A stretch of 53,714 nt of DNA from Verrucomicrobiota bacterium. Lineage in GTDB: Bacteria > Verrucomicrobiota > Verrucomicrobiia > Verrucomicrobiales > Akkermansiaceae. The position numbers and the translations under genes are program-made. The notes beneath the pieces are model-generated. The model was given only the letters and a program-made list of their open reading frames with translations. It ran no database searches and was not told where the DNA came from. Positions 16,765 to 26,170 of this stretch are shown here, piece by piece; the stretch's first letter is position 1; each line of letters begins with the position of its first letter. The stretch is taken from assembly GCA_026397725.1 (NCBI GenBank), contig JAPLUI010000252.1:1-53714 (forward strand). The letters run 5' to 3'.

Positions 16765-17370
16765 TCAGAGTGCGGCGATGGCGCTCATGATGCGCTTGGC
16801 AAGCAGGGCGTATCCTTCCCTGCCAGACGCGTGGGTGAGGTCATCCGGGGTGAGCCGGATGGCCGGGCCGATGCAGACGCTGACGCGTGCGAGGCGGAGC
16901 CAGGAGGCCCCGCGGGGAAGTGCTTCAAAGGCCCCCCGGATGCGGACCGGTTGAATCACCGCACCGGACTTGGCCGCCACCAGGCCGATCCCCGGTGCGG
17001 CCTCGCCGAGGCTGCCATCCAGGGTGCGGGCACCTTCCGGAAAAATGACGACCCCGTGACCTGCCTTGAGCAGGCGGATGATGCTCTTGAGGCTGGCCAT
17101 GTCCGGTTTGTCCTGATCCACCGGGAGGGCATTCCATTGTCGGTAAAGCCAATTGGTGAAGCCGCTGAACAGGGTTTTCCGGGCCAGGTAAAACAGCGGC
17201 ATGTCATACAGGCAGCCAATCAGCGGCGGATCCAGAAAACTCTGGTGATTCGCCGCCACCAGCACCGGCCCCTCGGTAACCAGATGCTCGCGCCCATCAA
17301 TGCGCAGCCCGAGAAACGAGCGGAACGCGGCGCCAAAGGTGATCCAAGCGAGCCAGTAGAGAAATTTCAT
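16765..17370 (-). CDS. PlsC-like lysophospholipid acyltransferase
   Basis: The 201-residue protein has the acyltransferase boxes NHQSFLDP (HX4D) and FPEGARTLDG, an N-terminal hydrophobic segment and the usual short PlsC length. The start at MKFLYWLAW is preferred over upstream codons that add a low-complexity leader. It could be the general lysophosphatidic acid acyltransferase or a cluster enzyme; it lies convergent to the PagL-like gene, at the edge of the lipid block. Confidence 0.85.
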   Translation of the reverse strand: MKFLYWLAWITFGAAFRSFLGLRIDGREHLVTEGPVLVAANHQSFLDPPLIGCLYDMPLFYLARKTLFSGFTNWLYRQWNALPVDQDKPDMASLKSIIRLLKAGHGVVIFPEGARTLDGSLGEAAPGIGLVAAKSGAVIQPVRIRGAFEALPRGASWLRLARVSVCIGPAIRLTPDDLTHASGREGYALLAKRIMSAIAAL

Positions 17371-17528
17371 TGGGGGCACGGGGCGGCGGTGATGGAGGCA
17401 GGGGGCGTGTTCGGGAAAAATTAGAGCGCTTTCCGAGTCTTGGCAAAACCAAAAGTTGAACCAGAAGTTGGAATCCAAGGACCCCGGACCCGTGCTCGGC
17501 AAACTGATGGCAGCGCTCAGTGCTGGCA

Positions 17529-17785
17529 TGGAGTGCGGTGGGCAGGGCGCAGCCCGCCACCCCGCTGTGGTTAAACCGTTAGAGCCGCGGGGTTACCATG
17601 AGGCGTGCCGAAGATTTCAACATTCAACATTCAACTTCCAACATTCAATCATCAAGTAAGACCAAGAATTGTCACCGCCGCGTCCATTCTTAGACTTGAT
17701 GACGGACCGGACGATGGTCCGGCCACAGCACGCGCCGGGATTGAGCCAAAGCGGTGTGGCGCTACGCTTCCCACCGCACTCCATA
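17529..17785. repeat. Hairpin repeat, tandem copy 1
   Basis: About 257 bp. Left arm begins tggagtgcggtgggcagggc and right arm ends ccaccgcactccatac; the arms are imperfect reverse complements around a centre containing aacattcaacttccaacatt. It is nearly identical to the next copy at 17817 and shares both arms with 278-477. Confidence 0.85.
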
Positions 17786-17816
17786 CCGGCACCTGTTCAT
17801 GCGCGAGCCAAAGTAT

Positions 17817-18066
17817 GGAGTGCGGTGGGCAGGGCGCAGCCCGCCACCCCGCTGTGGCTAAACCGTTAGAGCCGCGGGGTTGCCATGAGGCGTGCCGAAG
17901 ATTTCAACATTCAACTTCCAACATTCAATGATCAAGTAAGACCAAGAATTGTCACCGCCGCGTCCATTCTTAGACTTGATGACGGGCCGGACGATGGTCC
18001 GGCCGCAGCACGCGCCGGGATTGAGCCACAGCGGTGTGGCGCTACGCTTCCCACCGCACTCCATAC
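17817..18066. repeat. Hairpin repeat, tandem copy 2
   Basis: About 250 bp, nearly identical to the copy at 17529-17785 and separated from it by about 31 bases that include gcgcgagccaaagt, a spacer also present at 378-391. The tandem arrangement suggests that the unit duplicates locally. No transposase is encoded within it. Confidence 0.85.
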
Positions 18067-18378
18067 CGGCACCGACCATGAACTCTTCCATCACTTTGCC
18101 TCATCATCATTTTGCCGCTCTCAAAACCTCGGAGCAGACCCATAATTGCCAAAGGATTCTGGTTGCCGTCCCGGCGATTGGATTGAGCGGGTTGGCAATT
18201 TCGTCCAGCCGCCATGCCACCCTCCCATGCGCTGGCACGCCACTCGAAAATCCGCTCGGGAGTGGCGCGAATATGGGCCTCCACCACCCGGCAAAATCCC
18301 CGGCATATATATTTTCAAAAAGTGTAAGTTTGCCGGGGGGGCTCATGCGTAGCTGTCGGCGAATAACCATTCACACCT
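18067..18378. other. Intergenic region before the alpha-2-macroglobulin gene
   Basis: No convincing gene is present. An AT-rich stretch (catatatattttcaaaaagt, 18302-18321) stands out against the GC-rich surroundings and may hold the promoter of the downstream gene; I could not assign clear -35 and -10 boxes. Confidence 0.4.
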
Positions 18379-21300
18379 GTGAAAACCAAGCACTCGTTCG
18401 TTAGGGTTTTGATCGCGACAGTCGGCCGTCTGGTCGGCTTTATGTTGGGTCAAATGTCGTGGTCCGCGCCGCCCTGGCTGGCGTGGTGCGGCCGGCGGCT
18501 GGTGGCCTTTCTGGCCTTGCTCAAGGCGCATCCGCGGGCCGCCGCGCTGAGCCTGATCCTGCTGGTGGCGCTGGGCACCGGCACCTGGCAGGCGTGGCGC
18601 TGGTGGAAATCGCACCAGCCGCGCACCTTTGCCCACAACGTGCTGCGCGAGGTGGCGGTGACGGTGCAGGCACCCGCTGCGGTGGCGCCCGGTGCCCCGG
18701 ACCAGGGTCTCAAGCCGGGCCCGCTGCGGCTCACCTTCTCCGGTGCGCCCGTCGCACCCCTCGAGAAAATCGGCAAGGATGCCACGGAGGCGGTCACGCT
18801 CGACCCGCAGGTCCAGGGCAAGTGGACCTGGCAGGACGGCTCCACGCTGGTCTTCCAACCGACTGGCCACTGGCCGCCGGACACCGCATTCAAGGTGCGA
18901 CTCAGGCATTCAGCCCTCGCCAAGGATCTGCACCTGGAGCGGGAATCCGTCACCGTGAAAACCCCGCCCCTGGTCGCCGGGGTGCATGATTTCTCGTTCT
19001 ACAACAGCCCGCAGGATCCCTCGGTCTATCAAGTTGTCGCCGAACTCAAGCTCAGTCATCCGGTGGCGCTGGAGGCCCTTCAGCAACGGTTGCGCATGGA
19101 GGTGCTGGGCGGCACGCCGCTGTTCATGGGTGGCACTAACGAAGCTCCGGTGTTCAGCGTGAGCGCCGACCCGGCCTCGGTGCGTCGGTATTTCATCCGC
19201 AGTCGCCAGATCAGCGTGCCGCTCAAGGAGGATTGGGTGAAACTCACCGTGCCCGCCGGACTGGTCTCGAGCCTGGTCGGCGAGCCGCTGGCCAAGGAGA
19301 GCACGGCCAAAACCCGCGTGCCCGACAAGTTCAGCGGCCTGGAACTCACCAAGGCCGAAACCCGCATCATCCGCACCGACGAAGGCGAACCGCAGCAGTT
19401 TGTTTTCATCACCACCAATCTCGACATCGACAGCGCCGAGATCGCCCGGCGCATCGGTCTGTGGTGGCATCAGGATGGCTGGCAGGACAACCAGGGCCAC
19501 CTCATCTTCGGGCAACGTGAACCAAGTGCCACCCAGGTCGAGCTGGTGCCGGTGGAAAGCGAGGCACCCGTCGGCAAACAACATGCCTTCCGCTTCATCG
19601 AGCCGCGCCCGAACGGCGCGTTGTTGCTCCGCGTCGGGGCAGGCGTGAAATCCCCCGGCGGCTTCGAGACCAACACCCGCTTCGAGAAAGTCCTTCGCGT
19701 GCCGCCGTTTCCCCAGGAAACCCGCTTGTTAGGCAAGGGCCACGTGCTGGCCCTCGATGGCGAGCGCAAGCTCGTGGTGCAATCCCGCGCCATCGACCAC
19801 CTCCGCCTCACCCTGAGCCGCGTGCCGGTTTCGCAATTCCAACATCTCATCTCCCTCAACCGTTGGAACACCTTCAACGAGCCGAGTTTCGACGGCGTGT
19901 TCTCCAAAGACAACATCGCCCAGAAATGGAGCAAAGTCGTCGCCGTGCCCCACCAGAATGCCTGGGCAGCCACGCAGACCGTCATCGATATCGCCGAGGC
20001 CCCGCCGCTAACCGCGCCGGACCAGTTGCCCGGCGGGCGCGGCGTGTTCTTTGTGACCGTCGAACCGGTCAGGAAACTCGCGCCCCCGGTGCCAACGGAT
20101 GACCTCTACTCACGCATCGAACCAAGCGCCGGAACCGGCGAGGACGACTGGCATGGCGACGACGAGGATGCAGGGGAACCCAAGGACGGCTGGCAACGCG
20201 CCGATGGTGAGATTTCCGAACGCCTGATCATGGCCACGGACCTCGGCTTGTTAGCCAAGACCGCCGCCGATGGCTCGCGTGATGTCTATGTCATGGCACT
20301 CGGCGCCGGCCAACCCGTGGCCGCCGTGGAAATCCGCGCCATCGCCCGCAATGGCAGTGTGTTAGAAACCGCGACCACCGATGCCAGCGGCCACGCCCGG
20401 CTTTCTCCCCTCGCCGACTGCACGGGCGAGCGCCAGCCCATCGCGGTGCTGGCGGCCAAGGATGGCGACACCTCGTTCCTGCCCTTCAACGAACGCCGGC
20501 TGCCGGCGATGGATTACTCGCGCTTCGAGATTGGCGGCGTCATCGCTTCGCGGATCAAGGCGGTGGAGGCCTGTGTGTTCACCGAGCGCGGTGTCTATCG
20601 GCCGGGCGATACCGTGCATGGCGGCTTCATCGTCCGCCGCCGCGATTGGCAGCCGGTCCTGGAAGGGCTGCCCCTGGCCATCAGCCTAACCGATTCCCAC
20701 GGCCGCGAGGTCGGCAAACAAAGCACCCGGCTTCCCTATGATGGCTTCTTTGCCTGCGATTTCCCCTTGTCGGACGCCGCCGCGCTCGGCATTCATGAGA
20801 TCACGGTGAATGTGCTCAACAGCCAGGGCCGACCATTGTTCCGCCTCGGTCGCGCGGTGCTGCGGGTCGAGGAATTCCAACCGGATCGCATGAAGGTGAG
20901 TACCAAGCTCGACCCCGCACCACCTGCCGGCTGGCTGGCCTGCACGGCCACGGATGCCGTGGTTTCCGTGCAGTCGCTCTTTGGTGAACCCGCCCCCGAA
21001 CGCCGCGTGACGATGCGGCTGGACTTGTCGCCCGCGGATTTCGGCTTCCCGGAATGGCCGGGGTTTGCATTCTATATCAATGCCGACGAAGCCGCGAAAT
21101 CCATGGCCGGTCGCACCATCGATCTCGGCGAAGCCAAGACCGACGCCAACGGCAGCGTCACCTTCAAGTTGCCGTTAGACACCCTCAAGGACGCCACCTT
21201 CCGCGCCGCCGTTCTAACAGAAGCATTCGAGCGCGAGGGTGGTCGCAGCGTGCGAACGGCCACGACCTGCCTCGTCTCGCCGCACGAGTCGGTGCTCGGA

Positions 21301-24300
21301 TGGAAAACCGACGGCAACCTCGAGTACCTCGCCAAGGACAGCGGGCAGGCCTTGAAGCTGCTCGCGGTGGGCCGCGATTTGAAACCGCTGGCCCTCGACA
21401 ATCTGCGCCGCCGCATCATCGAGATCCGCCAGGTTTCCGTGCTCACCAAGCTCGACAACGGCAACTATGCCTACGTTTCCACCAGCAAGCAGCGCCAGGT
21501 CTCCGAGGAACCTATCAGTCTGCCCGCCGGGGAAACGGAATATCAACTGCCCTGCGGCAAAGCCGGGGATTTCCGCCTGGAAATCATTGATGCGGAAAGC
21601 GCGGTGTGCTGCGCCGTGCCCTTTACCGTGGTGGGCAAGGGCGAGGAAAACGCCAGCGTTGATCGCGAGGCCGAGCTGCGCCTGCAATTGTCCAAAGAGG
21701 AAATCCTGCCCGGCGGCGAACTCGAAGTTCATCTATCAGCACCGTATGCCGGGGCCGGGTTGGTGACGTTGGAGCGTGAGCGGGTGATCGTCGCGCAGTG
21801 GTTCCGGACGGCGACCAAGGAAAGCACGGTGACCTTGAGGATTCCGGACGATGCCGAGGGCACCTATTATATCAATGCCTCGTTTGTGCGCTCCACCTCC
21901 GCGCCCGAGGTGTTTCACAGTCCGTTGAGTTATGCTGCGGCTCCGGTGAAGGTGCTCGCGCCCAAGAAGACCCTGGCCTATCAGCTTGATGCCCCGCGCG
22001 AGGTCAGGCCGGGCACGGCGGCCAGCTTTGGCATCACCTCGAACGAGGCGACCCGGTTGGTGATCTATGCCGTGGACGAAGGCATCCATCAAATCACTTC
22101 CTACAAGCTCCCGCAGCCGCTGGATTTCTTCCTGCGCAAGCAGGCGCTGGAGGTGCGGACCCAACAATGGCTGGATCTGTTGCTGCCGGAATTCCGGTTT
22201 CTCAAGGCCGCGGCGGCCTTCGGTGGCGATGGTGGTGATGCGGCGCTGTCGCTGCACCTCAATCCCTTCAAGCGCCGCCAGGAGCCGCCGGTGGTGTTCT
22301 GGTCCGGCATCATTGAGGCCGGTCCGCAGCGCACTGAAGTGAAATGGAACGTGCCGGATTATTTCAACGGCAACCTCCGCATCATGGCCGTGGGCTGCAA
22401 CGCGGGCGCCATCGGCACGGCGCAAACCGCCACGCTGGTGAAAGCTCCTATCATCGTGCAACCCAACGCCCCCTTGTTCGTCACCCCGGGCGATGAATTT
22501 GAAACTTCGGTGTCCGTGTTCAACCATCTGGCCGCCACCGGTGAGACCGCGATCCGGATCACCGCCACCCCATCCGGGCATCTCGAAGTCATCGGTGATG
22601 CCAGCGCCTCGTTGCCACTGGCCAGCGGCAGCGAGGGCATCGTGCGCTTCCGCTTCCGGACCAAGGACCAACTCGGCGCGGCCGAGTTGAAGTTCGAGGC
22701 CACCGGCGGTGGCGAAACCGTGCATCGCGTCACCACCCTGAGCGTGCGGCCTGCCAGTCATCACCTCACCAGCGTCACCACCGGCTGGTTCCGCACCGGC
22801 TCGACCGAGGAGAAGGTCAAACGCACGCTCTATCAGGAGTTCCGGCACACCGAGGCCACCGCCAGCATCGTGCCGCTCGGTCTGGCCCGCGGGTTGGAGG
22901 CCTATGTCCGCGAGTACCCCTATGGTTGCTCGGAACAAATCACCAGCCGTGCCATGGTCAAACTCGTCGCCTCCACCGAGGCTGATTTCGGCCTCACGCC
23001 CAAGGATGCCGCGGAGGCTCTGCGCTCGGCCATCAGCCAGCTCGCCTCGCGCCAGCGGGCGGACGGTGGCTTTGGCTATTGGTATGCGGGACCGTCCTCG
23101 GATTATGATTGGTATGCGGGGCCGTCCTCGGATTATGAATTCCACTCGCTCTATGTCCTGCATTTCCTGAGCGAGGCAAAACTGTTAGGCCATGCCGTGC
23201 CGGAACAACTGCTGAGCGGCGCGTTGAAATACGCCTCGCGTACCGCCCGTGCCACCGTGCGCAACCTTTATGATGCGGAGCTGCAGGCGTATGCCATCTA
23301 TCTGCTAGCCCGTGACGGCACCAACCCCGCCCCGCAACTGCTCAATCTGCGCGACACCCTAACCGCCACCTACCAGGGCCAATGGGAACACCGCAGCGCC
23401 GCCGCCTGGATGGCCGCCACCTATATGCTGCTCAAGAAGGACGGCGAGGCTAACAACTTGCTGGATGCGTGTCTCAAGGCCCGCGCCGCCATCAAGGCCG
23501 GAACCAAGGATGAACCCTGGTCTTACTATCGCACCCCGGCGATGGAAGAGATCGGCATCTTCTACATCCAGTGCCGCCACTTCCCCGAGCGGGCCAGGAA
23601 GTTCGGCATCGACGCCCTTGAACCGATCATGAAGCCGCTGCGGGAGCAAAGTTTCAACACGCTCTCCTGCTCGTACATGACGCTGGCCTTGAAGGCCTAC
23701 AGCGATCTGGCACGCAGCACCGGCGTCGAGGTCTCGATCCGTGGCATCGTCGCCGGCAATGAACCGCCGCAGTTGCTCGCCGGTCCGGGCCAGGGCATCC
23801 TCCGCACGCCCTTTGGTCCCACCACCACCGCGCTGCGCTTCGAGCGCCAGCAGAAGGGCAGCGGCGACATCGGCGCGTTCTTCCAGGTCGTCGAACAAGG
23901 CTATGACTCCGGCAAACCCACCGGACCCGAGCGCAGTGGCCTGGAGGTGTCTCGTGAAATCACCCCCGTGCGCAAGGATCAGGCGCTGCGTGTCGGCGAT
24001 CCGGTGGAGGTCGTGTTGCGCGTCCGCAATGTCTCCGGCCGCAACCTAACCAACCTGGCGGTGGTCGATCTGCTGCCGGCCGGCTTCGAGGTGTTGGCCG
24101 ACGATTTGAAATCCGGCGCCAACACGGTGGCCGGCACCGAGTTTGCCGAACTGCGCGAGGACCGCACCTTGTTCTTCCTCGGCCTCGCGGCCAACGCCGA
24201 GTGGTCGGTGCAATACCGCATGAAGGCGCTGTGCGCCGGGACCTTCGCCGTGCCGGCCGCGCTGGCGGAAGACATGTACGAGCGCGGTTTCCACGGCGTC

Positions 24301-24339
24301 TCCACTCCCGGCCGGATCCCCATCGAAGCCGCCAAGTGA
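18379..24339 (+). CDS. Bacterial alpha-2-macroglobulin family protein
   Basis: The 1986-residue protein starts at GTG and has an N-terminal membrane anchor (about residues 50-72) followed by MG-type beta domains, an MG2-like block around residues 730-830 (RFEIGGVIASRIKAVEACVF; ERGVYRPGDTVHGG) and the thioester motif CSEQ at Cys1517-Gln1520 (EYPYGCSEQITSR). The alpha/alpha-barrel thioester domain and a C-terminal domain with DLLPAGFEVL follow. Such proteins trap proteases in the periplasm. The usual partner gene for penicillin-binding protein 1C is not next to it. A 30-bp in-frame tandem duplication lies at about 23080-23139 (WYAGPSSDY repeated). Confidence 0.9.
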   Translation: MKTKHSFVRVLIATVGRLVGFMLGQMSWSAPPWLAWCGRRLVAFLALLKAHPRAAALSLILLVALGTGTWQAWRWWKSHQPRTFAHNVLREVAVTVQAPAAVAPGAPDQGLKPGPLRLTFSGAPVAPLEKIGKDATEAVTLDPQVQGKWTWQDGSTLVFQPTGHWPPDTAFKVRLRHSALAKDLHLERESVTVKTPPLVAGVHDFSFYNSPQDPSVYQVVAELKLSHPVALEALQQRLRMEVLGGTPLFMGGTNEAPVFSVSADPASVRRYFIRSRQISVPLKEDWVKLTVPAGLVSSLVGEPLAKESTAKTRVPDKFSGLELTKAETRIIRTDEGEPQQFVFITTNLDIDSAEIARRIGLWWHQDGWQDNQGHLIFGQREPSATQVELVPVESEAPVGKQHAFRFIEPRPNGALLLRVGAGVKSPGGFETNTRFEKVLRVPPFPQETRLLGKGHVLALDGERKLVVQSRAIDHLRLTLSRVPVSQFQHLISLNRWNTFNEPSFDGVFSKDNIAQKWSKVVAVPHQNAWAATQTVIDIAEAPPLTAPDQLPGGRGVFFVTVEPVRKLAPPVPTDDLYSRIEPSAGTGEDDWHGDDEDAGEPKDGWQRADGEISERLIMATDLGLLAKTAADGSRDVYVMALGAGQPVAAVEIRAIARNGSVLETATTDASGHARLSPLADCTGERQPIAVLAAKDGDTSFLPFNERRLPAMDYSRFEIGGVIASRIKAVEACVFTERGVYRPGDTVHGGFIVRRRDWQPVLEGLPLAISLTDSHGREVGKQSTRLPYDGFFACDFPLSDAAALGIHEITVNVLNSQGRPLFRLGRAVLRVEEFQPDRMKVSTKLDPAPPAGWLACTATDAVVSVQSLFGEPAPERRVTMRLDLSPADFGFPEWPGFAFYINADEAAKSMAGRTIDLGEAKTDANGSVTFKLPLDTLKDATFRAAVLTEAFEREGGRSVRTATTCLVSPHESVLGWKTDGNLEYLAKDSGQALKLLAVGRDLKPLALDNLRRRIIEIRQVSVLTKLDNGNYAYVSTSKQRQVSEEPISLPAGETEYQLPCGKAGDFRLEIIDAESAVCCAVPFTVVGKGEENASVDREAELRLQLSKEEILPGGELEVHLSAPYAGAGLVTLERERVIVAQWFRTATKESTVTLRIPDDAEGTYYINASFVRSTSAPEVFHSPLSYAAAPVKVLAPKKTLAYQLDAPREVRPGTAASFGITSNEATRLVIYAVDEGIHQITSYKLPQPLDFFLRKQALEVRTQQWLDLLLPEFRFLKAAAAFGGDGGDAALSLHLNPFKRRQEPPVVFWSGIIEAGPQRTEVKWNVPDYFNGNLRIMAVGCNAGAIGTAQTATLVKAPIIVQPNAPLFVTPGDEFETSVSVFNHLAATGETAIRITATPSGHLEVIGDASASLPLASGSEGIVRFRFRTKDQLGAAELKFEATGGGETVHRVTTLSVRPASHHLTSVTTGWFRTGSTEEKVKRTLYQEFRHTEATASIVPLGLARGLEAYVREYPYGCSEQITSRAMVKLVASTEADFGLTPKDAAEALRSAISQLASRQRADGGFGYWYAGPSSDYDWYAGPSSDYEFHSLYVLHFLSEAKLLGHAVPEQLLSGALKYASRTARATVRNLYDAELQAYAIYLLARDGTNPAPQLLNLRDTLTATYQGQWEHRSAAAWMAATYMLLKKDGEANNLLDACLKARAAIKAGTKDEPWSYYRTPAMEEIGIFYIQCRHFPERARKFGIDALEPIMKPLREQSFNTLSCSYMTLALKAYSDLARSTGVEVSIRGIVAGNEPPQLLAGPGQGILRTPFGPTTTALRFERQQKGSGDIGAFFQVVEQGYDSGKPTGPERSGLEVSREITPVRKDQALRVGDPVEVVLRVRNVSGRNLTNLAVVDLLPAGFEVLADDLKSGANTVAGTEFAELREDRTLFFLGLAANAEWSVQYRMKALCAGTFAVPAALAEDMYERGFHGVSTPGRIPIEAAK

Positions 24340-24639
24340 AGCCATGCACCGCACTTGGACCGAGGGTGGTCGATCCCGCAACGATGTTACCGCCCGAACT
24401 CCCCCTACCCAATTCAACATCCGGCCGGACCACGGCGGGACTTGAGGGCGAATCGGCATCCAGTCCGGGGCTCTCGCGCTTGACCTGCCAGGCATTTCAG
24501 CTAGGTTCCCAGCACCTCTATGCACTTCACCCCATCGAAGCCGCTCTTCAGTATCACCGTGCCGAAGCCGAAATCCCCGGCGAAGAAGGCCACGGCGGCT
24601 TCGGTTTTGAAGAGGCCGAAGCTTACTACCGAACAGGCG
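24340..24639. other. Intergenic region with a possible short open frame
   Basis: An ATG at 24520 opens a 58-codon frame to 24696 with a lysine- and serine-rich product (starts MHFTPSKPLFSITVPKPKSP). It has no recognisable family and overlaps the decayed kinase-like sequence in another frame, so I do not call it a gene. Confidence 0.35.
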
Positions 24640-25160
24640 CTCAAGGGCTACGACTACCTGAAATCCCGCAGCTCCCGCAGCAGCTCCGCGAGCTGAGTCG
24701 TCTCGCGCCGGTTGACCGCGCTGGCCGGAAAGCCCTCAGGAAATGGGCTGAGGAAAACGGCCACGTCTTTGATGAAAATCGTTTTTTCCGACTCTGGGAG
24801 GCTCAGGGGAAACGGGGCGGAGCCGAGCATCAGGTTTACCACGATCAGGAGGCCGGGCGCTGGATCAAACGCCTCTATCATGGCGTGAATCACAGCACGC
24901 TGGGCGATTACCTGGCGCGAATGCGCCTGCATGCGGCGCTTTTTCCCGAGACCGCTTACCGGCTGGAAGGGTTCACGATCAACCCCTAGAGCAAGGAGCT
25001 GGCACCAGTGGTTTCTCAACCCCATGTCGAGGTGGATACCAGCCGTCCACTTGTCACCAAGTCTGAGACTGACGATCTCATGGCTACGATGGGCTTCGCG
25101 CCCGTGCAGCTCATCCACGATGGGGTTCTCGACGATGGCTACTTCGCATATCACCCCATT
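24640..25160 (+). pseudogene. Remnant of a kinase-like protein (polyvalent-protein STK family)
   Basis: The frame reads RKWAEENGHVFDENRFFRLW, GGAEHQVYHDQEAGRWIKRL and LFPETAYRLEGFTINP, then an in-frame TAG at 24987-24989, and goes on in the same frame with ELAPVVSQPHVEVDTSRPLV to YFAYHPI. This resembles the N-lobe of the small protein-kinase-like domain found in phage and mobile-element polyvalent proteins. The part that would hold the catalytic DLHDEN-type motif is missing. One nonsense codon and the lost 3' end mark it as a pseudogene. The family call is from memory and moderate. Confidence 0.5.
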
Positions 25161-25284
25161 CTCACCCGCCACTTCCTCGCCTCTTTTCTTCTGTCTCTTC
25201 TCCATGAACGCCGCCGCCCTGCACGCCGCCGCCCTTGCGGAACTCAAAGCCGGCAACCGCATCAGCCTGTAATGCCATTCCCCG

Positions 25285-25377
25285 ATGACACCTCTCGAAC
25301 TCCTCCAGCAACTGAATGACCTCGATGAGCACCCTCGTATCGAGGCCAAACCTTCTACCGGGTGCCCAAGGCCATAG
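25285..25377 (+). pseudogene. 5' fragment of an AlbA_2-type ATP-binding/regulator gene
   Basis: The first residues MTPLELLQQLNDLDEHPRIE then AK match the usual opening of verrucomicrobial AlbA_2 (Schlafen-like) proteins, but the frame then degenerates and stops after 30 codons. Only the start of the gene remains. Confidence 0.45.
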
Positions 25378-25389
25378 CCCTAATCGTAA

Positions 25390-25565
25390 TTGCTCGCGGG
25401 ATTCGTCAAAACGCCCGGCATCACCGTCAGCCCTCACGCTCTCGCCGTCCTTGCCCTGCCCAACCTCGCCACTGCCAAACCCGGCTTTGCCGACCGCCTC
25501 ATCCACGGCACCGCCCACGCCGCCGGCCACACCCTCGTCACCTTCAAAACGGGACTTGGGTCCCA
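25390..25565 (+). pseudogene. 3' fragment of a PIN-domain (VapC-like) toxin gene
   Basis: The frame gives VKTPGITVSPHALAVLALPN followed by GFADRLIHGTAHAAGHTLVT, the C-terminal half of a PIN-domain toxin (the FADR...H...TLVTF pattern). The N-terminal half with the first acidic residues is absent and the end runs out of frame. No antitoxin gene is intact nearby. Confidence 0.55.
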
Positions 25566-25755
25566 CCATCAAAGAGGACCCCACCTTTGGCCGCCTCCCA
25601 AAGGGGGCAGACCGCCCCGCACTAGGCGCTCGTCTCGATCAGCGAGCTGACCTCGCCCGCAGGATGTTGGTGGCGGAGCTTGAGCGTGAACCAAGCGGGA
25701 GATTCGCGGTGCGAGACGCTTCGGACACGACCTGCGACTGGGGACGTCGCAGCAA

Positions 25756-25784
25756 CAAAAACGGGTGCCGTGGGGCACCCGTTT
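25756..25784 (-). terminator. Rho-independent terminator of rpsU
   Basis: An 11-bp stem (aaacgggtgcc / ggcacccgttt) with a 4-base loop lies 28 bases after the bS21 stop. Read on the minus strand the hairpin is followed by TTTTTGTTG, a good intrinsic terminator. Confidence 0.75.
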
Positions 25785-25811
25785 GCTTCCCGAGCTGCGG
25801 ATCCGGGGCAA

Positions 25812-26048
25812 TCAATCGGTGAACTCGGCTTTCTCCACCGCGGTGTTGGAGGTGCCGGAGGTGTAGCGCCAGCGGATTTTATTGCGTTTGGAGGCGGAAC
25901 GGAGTTTGCGCTGCGCACGCTCAGTCGGGGTCTCAAATGAGCGCCGACGGCGCATCTCTTCAAGAATCCCTTCAGTATCGAGTTTGGTTTTGAGGCGTTT
26001 GAGAGCCCGATCGACAGGCTCGCCTTTCTTCATGATCACTCCACGCAT
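25812..26048 (-). CDS. rpsU: Small ribosomal subunit protein bS21
   Basis: The 78-residue basic protein has the bS21 pattern: VDRALKRLKTKLDTEGIL, then RRRRSFETPTERAQRKLRS and a basic stretch KRNKIRW. It belongs to the 30S subunit platform. It has its own terminator at 25756-25784. A much longer upstream extension of the frame was rejected because it is proline- and arginine-rich noise. Confidence 0.9.
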   Translation of the reverse strand: MRGVIMKKGEPVDRALKRLKTKLDTEGILEEMRRRRSFETPTERAQRKLRSASKRNKIRWRYTSGTSNTAVEKAEFTD

Positions 26049-26170
26049 GCGATTCGTTGGTTTGGTTGGTTGGTTCCGCAGATTGTCGGGGCGCGGTAAA
26101 TGCAGGAATCCCAGCGCCTTGTCAAGAAGGAACCCGCAAAGTTTTTTAAAATTCCGGGGATGGCGGTTGA

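Noticed and set aside
21736..23163. 475-codon open frame antisense to the macroglobulin gene
   Set aside because: Overlaps the thioester region of a clear gene on the other strand; no domain.
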